Positions 21,688 through 33,870 of a stretch of 64,000 nucleotides of DNA are shown piece after piece (within the stretch, counting starts at the first letter, position 1; every line of letters begins with the position of its first letter). A program made the translations under genes and the position numbers. The notes under the pieces are model-generated. The model worked only from the letters and a program-made list of their open reading frames with translations, made no database searches and was not told the DNA's origin. The stretch is from assembly GCF_905475395.1 (NCBI RefSeq), contig NC_058338.1, positions 8,012,935 through 8,076,934 on the forward strand, in the 5' to 3' direction. This DNA is from Chrysoperla carnea (lineage: Eukaryota; Arthropoda; Insecta; Neuroptera; Chrysopidae).

Positions 21688-23537
21688 ATGATGAAAAAAA
21701 TTTCCAAAATAGCCCTAAGCGTATCAATTGGAGCATCATGTTATTTAACTGGAACATATATTGAAAAACATAGAATCATTTCCGAATTAAAAAATGTATA
21801 CCCTGATATCGAAAATTACCAAAGATATAGAAAATATCCAATATTCCCACAAGTGTACGCTGCAACCGCAATTGCCCCTTACAACCAATCAGCAAATAGT
21901 GTTGTTTCATTAGGAGAACGTACACGACAAATAATGAAATATGGATATCCTAGTATGGATCCAGAAACGGTAAAATCACAAGAAGATTATGTACTCTGCT
22001 ATGATCGACGAAATCGCGTGGCACATTGGGTATTAGAACATTTAACTAAAGAGTCTATTCAACATAACGATGAAGTGGACCGATCGAAATGCAACTTTAC
22101 GGTGGATGAACGAATTCATCCATATTTTAGATCAGAGAATTCCGATTATAAAAAATCGAGTTACGATAGGTAAATTAAAAATAAGAGCTCTACCAGATAT
22201 AGTTTATCTCGAAATAGGCCGATGTAGCTAAACTTGACTTAGACCTGATCTGATCTGATCTCTATATACCTGGATAGATCTATATGGCGTAGAAAAATAA
22301 AATGTATCTTTCTATCTCTATATTTCCAACACCTCAGAATGAGTGTGGCTGGGAACTAAATAAAACCATTTAACGCATCCTATATGTTTTATTTTTTTAG
22401 TTCTAGCCACTCATTTGGTGGCGCTAGTATACATCTATATATCTCAAATTCAGACCAATTTCAATACATGGGATTCTTTATCTATATGTTATATATCTAT
22501 GCACTTTGGGTTTGGGATCGTATGGCGCCTAAACGGAGGAATTTTAATACACAGACAAGTTTATCTTAATTGGTCACTTTGATTTAAACTTTACCTGGTA
22601 GATCGTTGTACAGTCCTTTTAGTAACACCCTGTATGACACATTTCTGCAAACTTTGATGTTATGTTTAATTTTTCTGGATGAAGAGGACATTTAGCGGCT
22701 GCTGGTAACCATCGCAAAAGCCAAAAACATTGCGAAGAAACGTTTTTATTATCCAATATGGCACCACAAGTTGGTAAAGGCTTTAATCGAGACTCATGGA
22801 ATCGTTTAGAAAAATATGTACGAAAGCTAACAAAAGTCTATCCCAATGTTTATGTTTGTACTGGACCATTATATTTACCAAAGTAATAACTTGTATTATA
22901 ATTCCAAAGAACAAATTTATATGATTAATATAATTTTTTTTAGACGTGAAGCTGATGGAAAATCATATGTTAAGTATGAAGTAATTGGAGCAAATAATGT
23001 AGCAGTTCCAACACATTTTTTTAAGGTTGTTGTTGGTGAAACGAATAATGGAGTGTTAGAAATGGAAGCGTATGTTATGCCCAACGAACCTATTCCTGAT
23101 ACAACTCCATTAACAATGTTCCAGGTATATTTGGTATTACCAAGAACATTTATATTAAGAACGTAAAACTAGAGTGGAGAGAGTAGCAGGAAAAAAGGCG
23201 CTTATCTGGGAGAGTAGTCGATCGTTGCGTACTTTGTACTGCGAATCAGGCTGTCTTTTGTTTTCAATTAATTGGTTTTCGCAACGACCGATGACTAGAC
23301 TCCGCCCAGATAAGCGCCTTAAATTCAGTCACGGGCTCGGCATAGGATTCATATCCTTAATATATATGTTCTTGAGGAGAATAATTCTGTCGAAAAATAT
23401 CAATAAATACGTTAATTGTACTTTTTTTTAATTTTTATCAGGTTCCTCCAGAATCCATAGAACGAGCAGCTGGCTTATTATTGTTTAATAAAGTGACAAA
23501 AGATAAATTTTTAAAAATTAACGGAAAACAAAGATAA
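21688..23537 (+). CDS. ENDOG: Endonuclease G, mitochondrial
   Basis: Four exons, 21688-22169, 22685-22882, 22944-23124 and 23442-23537, total 957 nt or 318 aa. EndoG is a Mg-dependent DNA/RNA non-specific nuclease of the mitochondrial intermembrane space, linked to mtDNA maintenance and apoptotic DNA cleavage. The N terminus MMKKISKIALSVSIG with a hydrophobic stretch fits a mitochondrial presequence and anchor. The catalytic signature DRGH (160-163, His163 as general base) is split by intron 1 and continues as LAAAGNH. Further landmarks are FLLSNMAPQ (the metal-binding Asn region), NRDSWNRLEKYVR, YVCTGPLYLP, EADGKSYVKYEVIG, VAVPTHFFKV and the final VPPESIERAAGLL. All are characteristic of EndoG. 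Two adjacent ATGs open the frame and either could serve. Intron 3 holds a small MITE. An intact, complete gene. Confidence 0.94.
23195..23320. mobile_element. 126-bp fold-back MITE in ENDOG intron 3
   Basis: AAGGCGCTTATCTGGG at 23195 is inverted at the right end (CCCAGATAAGCGCCTT, ending 23320). Pairing resumes inward with about CGATCGTTGCG facing CGCAACGACCG. Imperfect arms of about 40 bp enclose a short loop. No coding, and the target duplication is unclear. Confidence 0.65.
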
Positions 23538-25993
23538 CATAAATTATTGTCTTAATTAAATTTACAATTAGATAATTTTGTTTTATAAGTTGTTTATTAA
23601 ATATTTAAATTATTGAATTTTAAATTGTATATTTCATTTACTCAACCAAAATGATTTTTTTTATACCTTTTGGGAAGGGGCACTATCAAAAGTATCAGCT
23701 ATCAGCTAATAAATACTGGAGTCGCCTTTAGAGCTCTATATATACCGGGTATCTCATTTTAAAAATAATCCAAGTCTATTCTAAAAGTGGATATACTAAT
23801 GATAATAATATATGGTGCTGATGACATCGGGGCTAAATGAAAAAAATATAAGGAAATACAATTTCTAAAAACATAATAATTCAAATTTGTTTATTTCAAT
23901 CTAAAATATTGAAGGTATACAAAAGAAAAATGCATTTTTAACAAATCGTACTAAAATTCAGATCACTAATAATAAAAAATATAAATTTTTTTCTCAATTT
24001 ATTTTACCCAATAAAAAAAAAATATATGTATAAATTAATAATAATTAATAAACCTGATTTAAATCAGTAACGTTATTACTACAAGGGATTGAATTTTTTT
24101 AAAACTTTTTAGAATATTTAGAATATCAAATACAATGAGTGACCAATTCCGAAATAGATTCAATATTTTTAAACATCCATTGTTAGTAATTACGTTACCT
24201 TCAACTAGTTCTAAATAAAATTTTTACTCAATAAGCATAATATTTCACGCAGATTTGGTTTCATAATTTTTTCGAGGTTAATAAAATATATTATTTCGAT
24301 ACAAAAATCGTTAAAATTTGTATAAAATAAAATTACAGACATCACAATTTTTTTGTTATTTTGAAGTTATTTAAATAAAGAAAAACGTTTCCAAAAACTT
24401 TATATATATATATGTAGGTTTAAATTCGAAACTATTCTATTTTTGAAAACGTTCAAAACGGATCAACGAATAAAAAAAAAATTTCCAAATTTTGGACATA
24501 ATAACCATAATTTTTAGTATTTAATCTCACAAATGAATAACAAAATGATATTCATAATTAGTCTCACAGATAAAGTGCCATGTTTTTTGCTATTTACAAA
24601 TTTTAATATGTTGTCTCGTGATTCAATTTGAGAAATTAGTAGGAAAATTCACGATTTCAAGTTAATATATATATTTAACAATTAAAGAACGATAATTCAC
24701 AAATTTTAAGATATTTATCATGGTCGATTTCAAATGCCTGTAAAGGAGATTCGATTCAACAAACTGCCAAGTTTATTCGGAATAAACTCAATCTTAATAA
24801 ATTCTAAAAGAATTGAAAATTGAGTTGAAAACAGAAGACTTCCTCCTAAAACAAAATTTCAATTTATTGACAAACAACTTTTTCTGTAACCATTCTAAAA
24901 TTCCAAAGATGTAGTTTTCAACGACATAAAGCTATAAAATAAATTTTCAAAAATGGGCTTGGCTTGTTTTATTCAATTTAGACTCTTCCTCCTTTGGTTG
25001 GACCCCTCCCCTTTACGTAAGATTTACGCTACATATGTTTAAGGGAAAATAAACCGTGAAAATAACTTTTTTTACTATCTATAAAATAATTTATATTTCT
25101 TTTAAAGTTGACTTGAGATCCTCGATTATGCCCCCCTCAGTTCAAATGAGATTTTATTGAAAGCCTCCCCCAATTTGAGCTCACATTATTAATGGATGCC
25201 CCCATTTATGTAAATAAACAAATTACGAATGCTTTGAGCCTAATTAGGATGTAGTTTACGTTTACGAAAAAAACAATAAACAAAGATTACTTTTTGAAGT
25301 ATATTTAGTATAACGCAGAAGTGAATTGTACAAGCGGCAACGTTATTCAATTTATTCTGTGTGCTGTAACTATGAGATGCTTGTACACAGTGATGGATAA
25401 AAAATGATAGTATTCGTTTTAGTGTTGACAGATTTACTGAAGTAATACACTACAACTTAGATAACTATATTTTTTCTGTTTTAAAGATATCACGCTCTTT
25501 CTAATGTCGTTAGAAAAACCTTAATCTTTTCTGAATTTATTCGTCTTCAATCTTAGAAGTTATTGACAGCTGGATAAAAGCATACATTTATCTTACAAGA
25601 ATATTTAAATAAAGAGACCTTACCATCCATGATAAATATCTTAAAATTAAAATAAAATAAAAATATAAAAAATATTTTCTATCTATGAATAGATTTAAAA
25701 ATGGACATGTCCATACGTTCGATCGTGAAGGGATACAAAACATTACATTCCAGACTTTTCAAAAAACGTTTAAAGCTATGTAAATTTTTATCTATATTAC
25801 TTGTATTGTGTTCGTGATTTGATGGCCGGAGTTTTGTATATAATCATGTAAATTGAATCAAAATTAAAAAATATCAAAGCACAATTTTTTCACATATTAA
25901 TATTTGTTAAATAATTTTTAATTTATTACTAACAATTTAAAAATAAAAGATTAAATTGTTTATAAAATAATAATAATTATAAAGAGTTGTTGT
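23538..25993. other. AT-rich convergent intergenic region ENDOG / RO60
   Basis: About 2.4 kb of very AT-rich DNA lies between the 3' ends of the two genes. No open frame has gene-like composition, and no RNA gene or terminal inverted repeat was noticed. The start will include the ENDOG 3' UTR and the end the RO60 3' UTR. Confidence 0.45.
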
Positions 25994-28900
25994 TTAATTT
26001 AGTGCATCATGTGCAATTGATTCAATGATCTTGGGAACATTTTCATCGAAACCACATATGTCGATTATTCCGGGAGCTCCGGTGGTCAGAGCAAAGTTGT
26101 GACAGCATAAGCACAAACTAATTAACCTGCAAAAAAATTTTTAAGTATAGATTAGATAAATAACATTTTTTTGTATAATAGGAAATATTCAAAAAATTAA
26201 ATTTTTAATATTTTAATATACGTATTTAATTAAGGCTTAATCAACGAAATATGATAATTACTTACTTAGCTTTGTTGTTAACTTTTTTACGATATTGACC
26301 AAGACAATTTCGCATGTTAACTGGTGGTGTTCGCATTGCCTTTGGCATTTGGAAGTACACTTTTGGTGAATGTATAATGTTTATGAAAACATCAATTTGT
26401 TTTTTCTTTTTTTCAGCCCAATCAATGGGTTTTTGGAATAATGTATGCCCATTTTGAACATTTCGTAATCGTGTTTCAGCATCTTTGAAGCTTATATCTG
26501 CAAGAAAATTAAAACAAAAAATTTCAAGACTAAAAAGCATCGGAAAAAGAATAAAATAATTTTTCCCAAACATAACGAAAACTATTCCATTTAGGTCTGA
26601 TTCACAGAACGCGATCTGTAAACTTTAATATTCAATATTTCTAATCAAACTGAAAACGATCTATGGTACGAAGGACCCTTATTTTTATCTAAATTTAAGG
26701 AGCTAAACTATGTAATCAAACCTTCTGTTGTAGGAAATAAATTAATGACTTACTTTTATCCAAATTAACAATAAAAACACCTTTATCGTTGAACACACCG
26801 CAAACAACATCTTTTTGTGATTTTAACAAATACAATAGTGTGATAACGGCTGCTTCATACGCAGTAACATGTCCACATTTAAAACATTTCTCATCCATGT
26901 GGGGTCGAGTATCAATTGTCACCATATAACGTACATCAGTTTTAGCAGGATTTTGAAATGATAAATATAAATTTTTATTCAATGCAGTAATTATCGCTTG
27001 GTGAGGTACATATGCAGGTTTTAATTCGGGTGCATCTCCAGCACCAGCTAAAACATTATTTTTAGCAGCGCGTTCTTTATAATATTCCAATTTCTTGAAA
27101 TCTGGACATCTAAAATAAATAATGAAAATTATTTTATTTTTGAATGTGTTTTTGTCCCACTCTATACAAGTATTCAGCAGAATCTTATTCCGTTAGATTC
27201 CGAAGTGAAACTCTAAGATGATTGGAGTAAATAATAATTTTTCATAAGATAAAATTATAAAAATCAGGACTCACTTTCCACAATGTTCATATTCTTTCAA
27301 GGCAATCAAAAGTTCGATTGGATGTATACCCGATCCTTTAACACGTTCTGGTGAGTTCAAATAAGCCATCACTTGGGTAAACAATGGTGTATTATATTTT
27401 AATATACCATAAGTATGAATTCGCGGTAAGTATTTCAGAAAAACTTTGTACGGTAAGCGTGGTATTAAGGCGTGCCAAACCTAAAATATTTAATAACAAA
27501 ATGTTAAAAATTTATTAATAAAATTAAAATTTTAATATATATGATCTTACTTCACGACTTTTTCTGTAGTGACCTGGAACATGTTCCAATTTTAAATTAT
27601 TTGCTTCAATCATTTGTGCTAATTTTTCAGCATCGTCACAATGTTTAAAGTTTTCAATCAGACGAAAATGATTTAAAACAGCTTGTGCTTCAGCAACATT
27701 GTTAAATTTTTCTTCAGCTCCTTTTAAGCCACGTATTATATACGTGAAAACAGCTTCTTTCGCTGAAAAATTAAATTATAATTTATATACACTGAATTTT
27801 TCATTTTATCGTACATTATTTGATCAAGAAATTGTCTCGGATGAAAACATTTACTTAAATCACTGTCATCACGTTTGGCAATTCTTTGAGATTTTTAAGT
27901 TTGATTTATGAACGTATGCAGGGGATAATTTTTGCTCGGTCATACATAATAGCCTGATCATAAGTTTAAGATTGTCTATAGGATTTTAACGCTAAGATGT
28001 CAGCCCCGCGAGTAACAAAAATGTAAACTAAACCTGTTAGAACCAACTGATTTTATCATTGAATGAAAAGATAAAAGCTACCGGCTTTCTTATACATTTT
28101 TTACAAATTAAAATAAAAACAAGTGAAAACAATCAAATGATTGAGTTAATTGTTTAAATACCATGTATAGACAGTGTTGATTACGTTATCGTTTGTTTTT
28201 AAAAAAGATAACTACAGTCCGTATTTTTGAATTTGTATTAATTCACAATCATCAATAGTTAGAGAGATGTACATATGATTTACTGATGGTCATGGTAACC
28301 GTCTGCTGAGCCGTAGTAACCGTCTGAGAAGTAATTAAAAAGATATTAATTACTTAAATTTGGTTCAGATATTTTTCTTCCGCAACTTTAATGACTGGAT
28401 ATTTCAACTAAACCATTATTTAAGTAATTAATATCTGTTTATTTACTTAAAATTAATTAATAAAAGTACAAATTCAGTGAGGGCATTTAAAAATTTCTAA
28501 AAAGGAAATTCAAATTTTTATACGGACGTGACATCAAAGTACGGGCTTGTCAAATTTGTTGACATACTGTATGATATTAATTACTTACATTTTATATGAT
28601 ATTTCATTAAATTATATTATTCTACGGCTTTTTCTTAGAAAACTTAATAATAACGAGTGTAAATTCTATGTTATAAATTCATTTTTTTCAAGTGTAAATT
28701 ATACATTGAACTGTCACCAATTGACAGATCACGTACTTATACGTCATCAACAGAGAGCGCCAAAAAACTGCGTTTAAATATCTCAAAATTATAATGTATT
28801 TTAAATATTTTTTACACTTAAATACAGTATTTGTAAGCAGAATTAATATTTTTTACTTTATTATAACGGTGTAAACAATGAATTAAAAATATAAAAAAAA

Positions 28901-29607
28901 TACATGAATATTCCCTATTTTGATTTCCAAGCTTATGGAAAATTTAAATTTCGTTTTTCCAACATATTTTTGAAAAAAAAGAACAAAAACAGAAAAACGT
29001 AACTAAGAACGATGTGATTAAATGAGTCTTCATTATTGGACTTAGAGTTTTATTTAAAAATTTCAAAAAAAAAATAATAACCTTTGTCGTCTGTTTTAGG
29101 ACGTGTCATTTTTAACAAATCTTTATGAGTCCATCCAGAACTGCCACGAATCTCAGTCACAATTTCGGCTAAATTCATCGCATCTAACGACAAATACCAC
29201 TTATTCACAGATTTACGAAAACCCATTCCAAAACCTTTGTGCTCAGATAAATGTACATAAAATTTGATAAACAAAAATAATTCATGTGCTGTTACACATA
29301 TCTGTTTTAAGCTGGAATACGCCACAGTTTGCAATTTAACTTTACCACTTCGAGCACAAACAGCTAACGCAAAAATAACAGCATCTTTACGTGGTAATGT
29401 TGGACTAGATGCAGCTGCTTCAATTAATGGAACGATATCTAATTCTTTACCCTTTTCAATAAACACGTCAATTGATTTTAAACGAGTTTTTTCAAAGTAT
29501 TTGTGAACATGTGGATCACCAGCCACATAACGTGCATCTTCTGACATTAAATATAAATAACGATTTAAATTTAATTCCGTGGAAGGAAAAACTTCCTTAT
29601 TTGCCAT
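25994..29607 (-). CDS. RO60: RO60 / TROVE-domain Y-RNA-binding protein
   Basis: Six exons (minus strand): 29607-29082, 27762-27551, 27480-27275, 27109-26754, 26497-26266 and 26126-25994. They are GT..AG with frame preserved: 1665 nt, 554 aa (human is 538). Ro60 is a ring of HEAT-like repeats that binds Y RNAs and misfolded small RNAs for quality control. Family landmarks are LNRYLYLMSEDARYVAGD, PRKDAVIFALAVCARSG, FGMGFRKSVNKWYLS, GWTHKDLLKM, VPGHYRKSREVWHALIPRLP and IHPIELLIALKEY. The C-terminal vWA domain follows from about 374 to the end, closing with IIDICGFDENVPKII. The vWA metal site is altered. Vertebrate Ro60 has DVSAS, but here it is DTRPH (381-385), and the later TDNE region reads IHSP (475-478). 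Metal binding is therefore doubtful although the fold seems kept. The start is the first ATG of the exon (ATGGCAAATAAG). Confidence 0.93.
28113..28200 (-). repeat. Repeat family A, terminal fragment
   Basis: AACAAGTGAAAACAATC, GAGTTAATTGTTTAAATACC and GACAGTGTTGATTACG are the inverted right end of family A. The rest of the element is absent. It lies in RO60 intron 1. About 60-150 bp further on, a segment including ACTGATGGTCATGGTAACC recurs at 34985-35015, a second short dispersed repeat. Confidence 0.6.
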
Positions 29608-31340
29608 ATTCGTCAATAATTATTTTTGATGTGAATTTAACAATATTTTGACATCAATTTGACAAGATCACTAAACAAAGGAAACAATTTTTAAATATAT
29701 ATTTTGTTATCATAAACACTAAAAATTATGTTTTAAAATGTCTTATTTTCTTAAATATAATGTTTTCATTAATTTGTCAACTCCCGTTATTAACACGATT
29801 TCTATTGAACCTCAAAGGCTCAAATAATAAATTCCTATCTATCGTCTTATAAGGTAAATGACTCATAGATTATAATTACTGACTTATTTCAACAGTGGCG
29901 TAGTTAGTAGACATAATATTAAACAGAAAGATCTAAGTTAATATTAAGTAAAAATTTCATTAATCTCACTGATCCTTCGGATTCGATTCTACATATACAA
30001 ATTCTAATCATCAAGATGATGCCAAACTAAATAGAAGTCATTTTTGCTTACCATAGTACTGTATGATACAGTGTCATTGAATCTCAACATGACTTCCGCT
30101 ATGTTTCTATACTCAACGCGAATTATTTCACAATAATCAAATACAAAATTTTTATAACAAATTTTTTTTTTTTTCGATGCGGAAAATACATAGCGTGGCC
30201 ATAAAGACCGATAATAAATCCTGTAACTGTTATCTATGACTCTATGGTAATTGTTAAAAATGCCTTCAATTTGGATTCGCGTCCCCTAACGTTAGCCTTT
30301 TACGTCACGGTTTAAAGCAACATACATTTTTTTATTAACTAAATAATGTATGAGTAAAACCTTATGCAATGATATTTATAATTACTTTTATCAAAACTAG
30401 CTAAATTTTTTTTAAGTTATCCTTTTTCTTTTCAACATGTATACAAAAATATAGATTTGTTTTTATCGTTTCTCTTTATAGGTTGCACCAATGTTGCCAA
30501 CTCTACCAATTTTTAGGTAGATCTACCAACTTTGAGTATCTTTTCCAAATCTACTACCTCGCAAGGAAAATCTACCAACTTTTTAAGCATATAAAAATTG
30601 AAAATTTTAATAAAATTTCATGAAAATACTTATGACTATGCCTCATTATATCATGTTTCTTTGTTTTTTATCAACATTTTTATTACTCTTTCATTAATTA
30701 AACAGTTATCGAAGAACAATTCTAAATTGTTTAATCAAAATATTAAACACTGGGTTGCCCTTTCTCTGTCATTTATGTATGAAACCTTCACTACGCCTCT
30801 GATACATTTTATTACCAAAATAATATTGTTTTGAATTGATTCGTATTATTTTTAATACTTTTTATCAGCAAATAAACGGGGGATTCACCTTCATATGAGG
30901 AAACTAAACTTCGTAAAAAAGTAGCTGTAAATTGTCAAAATTTATTGTATTCGATCTAAAACAAATGTAAACAATGAAATTAATTAATTTATATATTTCG
31001 AAAAACTTTCACAGGTCTACATATAAACAGGGAAATTGAATAGAAAAAGGTTAAACATATTTATTAAGGTTTATTTGCATGAATTTTGAATCAATTTTTA
31101 GTAACAAGCGAAGAAAAAAAAAGTATTTAAAAAAAATTCCTTTGTTGAAAAATTTGAGAAAATACCATCTCTATGGTGGATGAAGTAGTTCTTTGTAGAG
31201 TTTATTCATTTCGTAGGTGTCTCTACTAGTATTCAAATATATTTGTAGATGTTCTACTAAAAATTACACAAGTCGGTCTCATTTCCGTCTTGAATTTATA
31301 ACGCGAAACTCATAACTAGTGAGTGTTACGTGCAGTCAAT
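29608..31340. other. Divergent region RO60 / RpL10A
   Basis: Promoters of both genes must lie at the two ends. CAGTGGCGTAGTTAG at about 29896 and the inverted CTACGCCTCTG at about 30793 both resemble hAT transposon ends (compare the proven hAT at 47748). They may bound an old remnant, although their 8-bp flanks do not match. A repeated ATCTACCAACTTT motif lies near 30520-30580. The sequence just before the RpL10A ATG contains the pyrimidine-rich CTCATTTCCGTCTT (31278-31291), a candidate 5'TOP start. Confidence 0.4.
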
Positions 31341-33070
31341 ATGACGTGAGTAATTTTAATTTTTCTCATCAATCTTTAAATATTTTTAAAGTTTTTGTAT
31401 ATATTTCGTAAATTCTAATAATTGTTTAGTTGATTTTAATTATATTTTTTTTGTTTTATTTAGATCCAAAGTATCGCGTGACACTCTTTACGAATGTGTC
31501 AATGGAGTTTTGACACGATCCAAGATTAAGAAACGTAGATTTTTGGAAACTGTGGAAATCCAAATTGGTTTGAAGAATTATGATCCACAAAAGGACAAAC
31601 GTTTCTCTGGAACCGTTAAGTACGTTTTAACATGAAAACGACCACATGTTTTTTTTGTATCATCACAAACTTTTCTACAGGCGGCTATAATAGCCTAACA
31701 CGAGACCTGCACCCAGGGTCTTAAAATTAACTGGGGAGGTAGCCTAAAAAACTACCGACCATTCCATTTTCTTTCATCTTAAATTTTCACATAGTGGGGT
31801 GGGTTTGCATAGTTGGTATGTCAAACTCAAATCACAATATTCCAATCCTAAATTGCTTAAAATTTTGTACTAATTTCGATTATTTTGAGCAATTTGGACA
31901 AATTGATTTGAAATTATTTATATTAATTAATATTTTCAAAAACTGTTTAGGCTAAAGCATATTCCACGACCAAAAATGCAAGTATGTGTTCTTGGAGATC
32001 AACAACATTGTGACGAAGCCAAAGCCAACGGTATTCCATTCATGGATGTTGAAGCATTAAAGAAATTAAACAAAAATAAAAAATTGGTGAAGAAACTAGC
32101 AAAGAAATACGATGCATTTTTGGCTAGTGAAGCTTTAATCAAACAAATTCCACGTTTATTGGGTCCAGGTTTAAATAAAGCTGGTAAATTCCCTGGTTTA
32201 TTATCGCATCAAGAATCAATGACACAAAAAATTGATGAAGTTAAAGCCACCATCAAATTCCAGATGAAAAAAGTGAGTAAATTTGATAATTATTCTTGTT
32301 TTTTTTATGCATTATCAAGCCAGCTAAAATATTGTATTCCTAATATTTGAGCACGGAAGATTAATGCGAAATTAATTCGCACTTGCAACTTAACTGTAAT
32401 GGGATTTAAGGCCATTATGGATATACACTTTTGCAACATTTTAAGTTTAAAATTTTTTTAAGGTATCTTGAGACCACCCTATATACGCTTTTTATATACA
32501 GGGTGTTCTGTTATTGATAGCAGAAAATTGTACCATTAAATTAAGCTTGTCAAGACAAATGGAAAAGCTCTATACCAAATTTCGATCTGAGGTCTGATTC
32601 GAGAGATATAGCTATGGGAAGGCTTCAGATCCAAAAGTGGAAAATAACTTTTTCCTTCGTCGTTATGAGCTTATTCTGCAGGATGACGATCTGCAATCAC
32701 TAACAGAACGCCCTGTATATTTCAAAATTTCATATTGGTTCACCGTACGATTTCTGATAAATTAACGGCATTTCAAACAAAACGTTTTAAATAACATTTT
32801 TCGGTATTATGTATGGTCTCGAAATACTGATAACTTTTCAAAACAGCTATTATAGTTTTTTTTTCTCGAAATTACAATTTTTTTTGTTTTCTTTTCCAGG
32901 TATTGTGTCTTTCTGTAGCTGTAGGTCACGTTGGTATGCCTCCAGATGAGTTGGTTCAAAACGTACATTTATCAATTAACTTTTTGGTATCATTGTTGAA
33001 AAAACATTGGCAAAATGTTCGATCACTTCATGTAAAATCATCAATGGGACCACCACAACGTTTATATTAA
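31341..33070 (+). CDS. RpL10A: 60S ribosomal protein L10a (uL1)
   Basis: Four exons, 31341-31345, 31464-31619, 31951-32272 and 32900-33070, total 654 nt or 217 aa, the family length. The first coding exon is only ATGAC, so an ATG in exon 3 (KMQVCVLG) would be a false start. The protein begins [18 protein letters not shown] and shows [55 protein letters not shown] (the uL1 signature loop), [19 protein letters not shown] and a final [13 protein letters not shown]. All are diagnostic of eukaryotic uL1, which forms the mobile L1 stalk at the ribosomal E site. Intron 3 carries a 225-bp MITE. No snoRNA with clear C and D boxes was seen in the introns. Confidence 0.96.
32495..32719. mobile_element. 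225-bp MITE in RpL10A intron 3
   Basis: The left end TATACAGGGTGTTCTGTTA and the inverted right end (TAACAGAACGCCCTGTATA) form terminal inverted repeats of about 24 bp with few mismatches. The TA at each tip could be the target duplication of a Tc1/mariner-type element. There is no coding capacity. Confidence 0.75.
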
Positions 33071-33097
33071 ATTTTTATGTCAATTTAATATATATTT

Positions 33098-33103
33098 AAT
33101 AAA
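33098..33103 (+). terminator. Poly(A) signal of RpL10A
   Basis: AATAAA 27 nt after the RpL10A stop codon, fitting the short 3' UTRs usual for ribosomal protein genes. Confidence 0.65.
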
Positions 33104-33403
33104 AATTTGAAAAATTGATTTTATTTATATTTTATTTCTTTCTCCTTTCTCAATCCAATTAGTAGTTATCAATAACATAAGGTTTCAGTTATGTTGGAAA
33201 GTGCCGCATTTAAAATTTGTCATTTAGGGGCGTCCACCAAAAAAAGTAGGAGTTGACAAATTTTTAGTCAAAGGGGGGCTCTACACGGTAGAGATTACAA
33301 AAAAACCGGCTTAAGGATGCATCATGGTAGCATTAATATTTATACTAGAAATGGAGTATATGCACAATTTATTTCTCTACAAAGCAAAATAGACACTTCA
33401 CAT

Positions 33404-33451
33404 GTCACTAGGTATTAGAGGAGATACCGTGGTATCTCCTCAAACAGTGAC
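33404..33451. repeat. Strong short hairpin
   Basis: GAGGAGATACC (33418-33428) and GGTATCTCCTC (33431-33441) form a perfect 11-bp stem around a 2-nt loop. An outer GTCACT/AGTGAC pair (33404-33409, 33446-33451) can extend it. It lies about 330 bp downstream of RpL10A. It could be a decayed MITE centre or an RNA hairpin; too short to identify. Confidence 0.6.
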
Positions 33452-33870
33452 CTTATAGAAATAAATCGGAATTATAATTAGAGATCATTGTAAATATTAT
33501 TTTTCTTGGATGGATTATTTGTAAAAATTTTGCAATAAATTAACCGAGGTTGAACATTAGCATTAGCGACTTAAAAAATACAGTCAAATTGATAACCTCT
33601 TTTTTTGTTTGAAGTCGGTTAAAAAACAAAGTAGCTTAAAACCCCGAGCACTCGATTAAATTATAAACAATCTGACTCCTTACCAAATATCGATGAGGAA
33701 TGATATAAATTTTTTAGCTTTTGTTACAGAAACATTAAAGTAAATCTTTCCAATTTAGCTTTCGAATGATTTCAGGTTTATTTCTGTAAGGTCTTGCGTA
33801 TAACAATAAAATTTAGGTCAGTATTCGGGTAGATGCGGTAAAAGGGCACCACTTTTTTGCGGGGTTGTAT

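Noticed and set aside
28547-28777. 76-aa frame in RO60 intron 1
   Set aside because: AT-rich low-complexity translation with no domain, inside a well-defined intron.
29264-29506. Plus-strand frame inside RO60 exon 1
   Set aside because: It is the shadow of a conserved coding exon on the other strand.
29896-30803. Complete hAT element between RO60 and RpL10A
   Set aside because: The two hAT-like tips are suggestive, but the 8-bp flanks do not match and no transposase sequence is recognisable, so it is only mentioned as a possible remnant.
31620-32899. snoRNA genes in the RpL10A and RpL17 introns
   Set aside because: I looked for paired C (RTGATGA) and D (CTGA) boxes with terminal stems and found none convincing; the GATGACG in RpL10A intron 3 belongs to a MITE.
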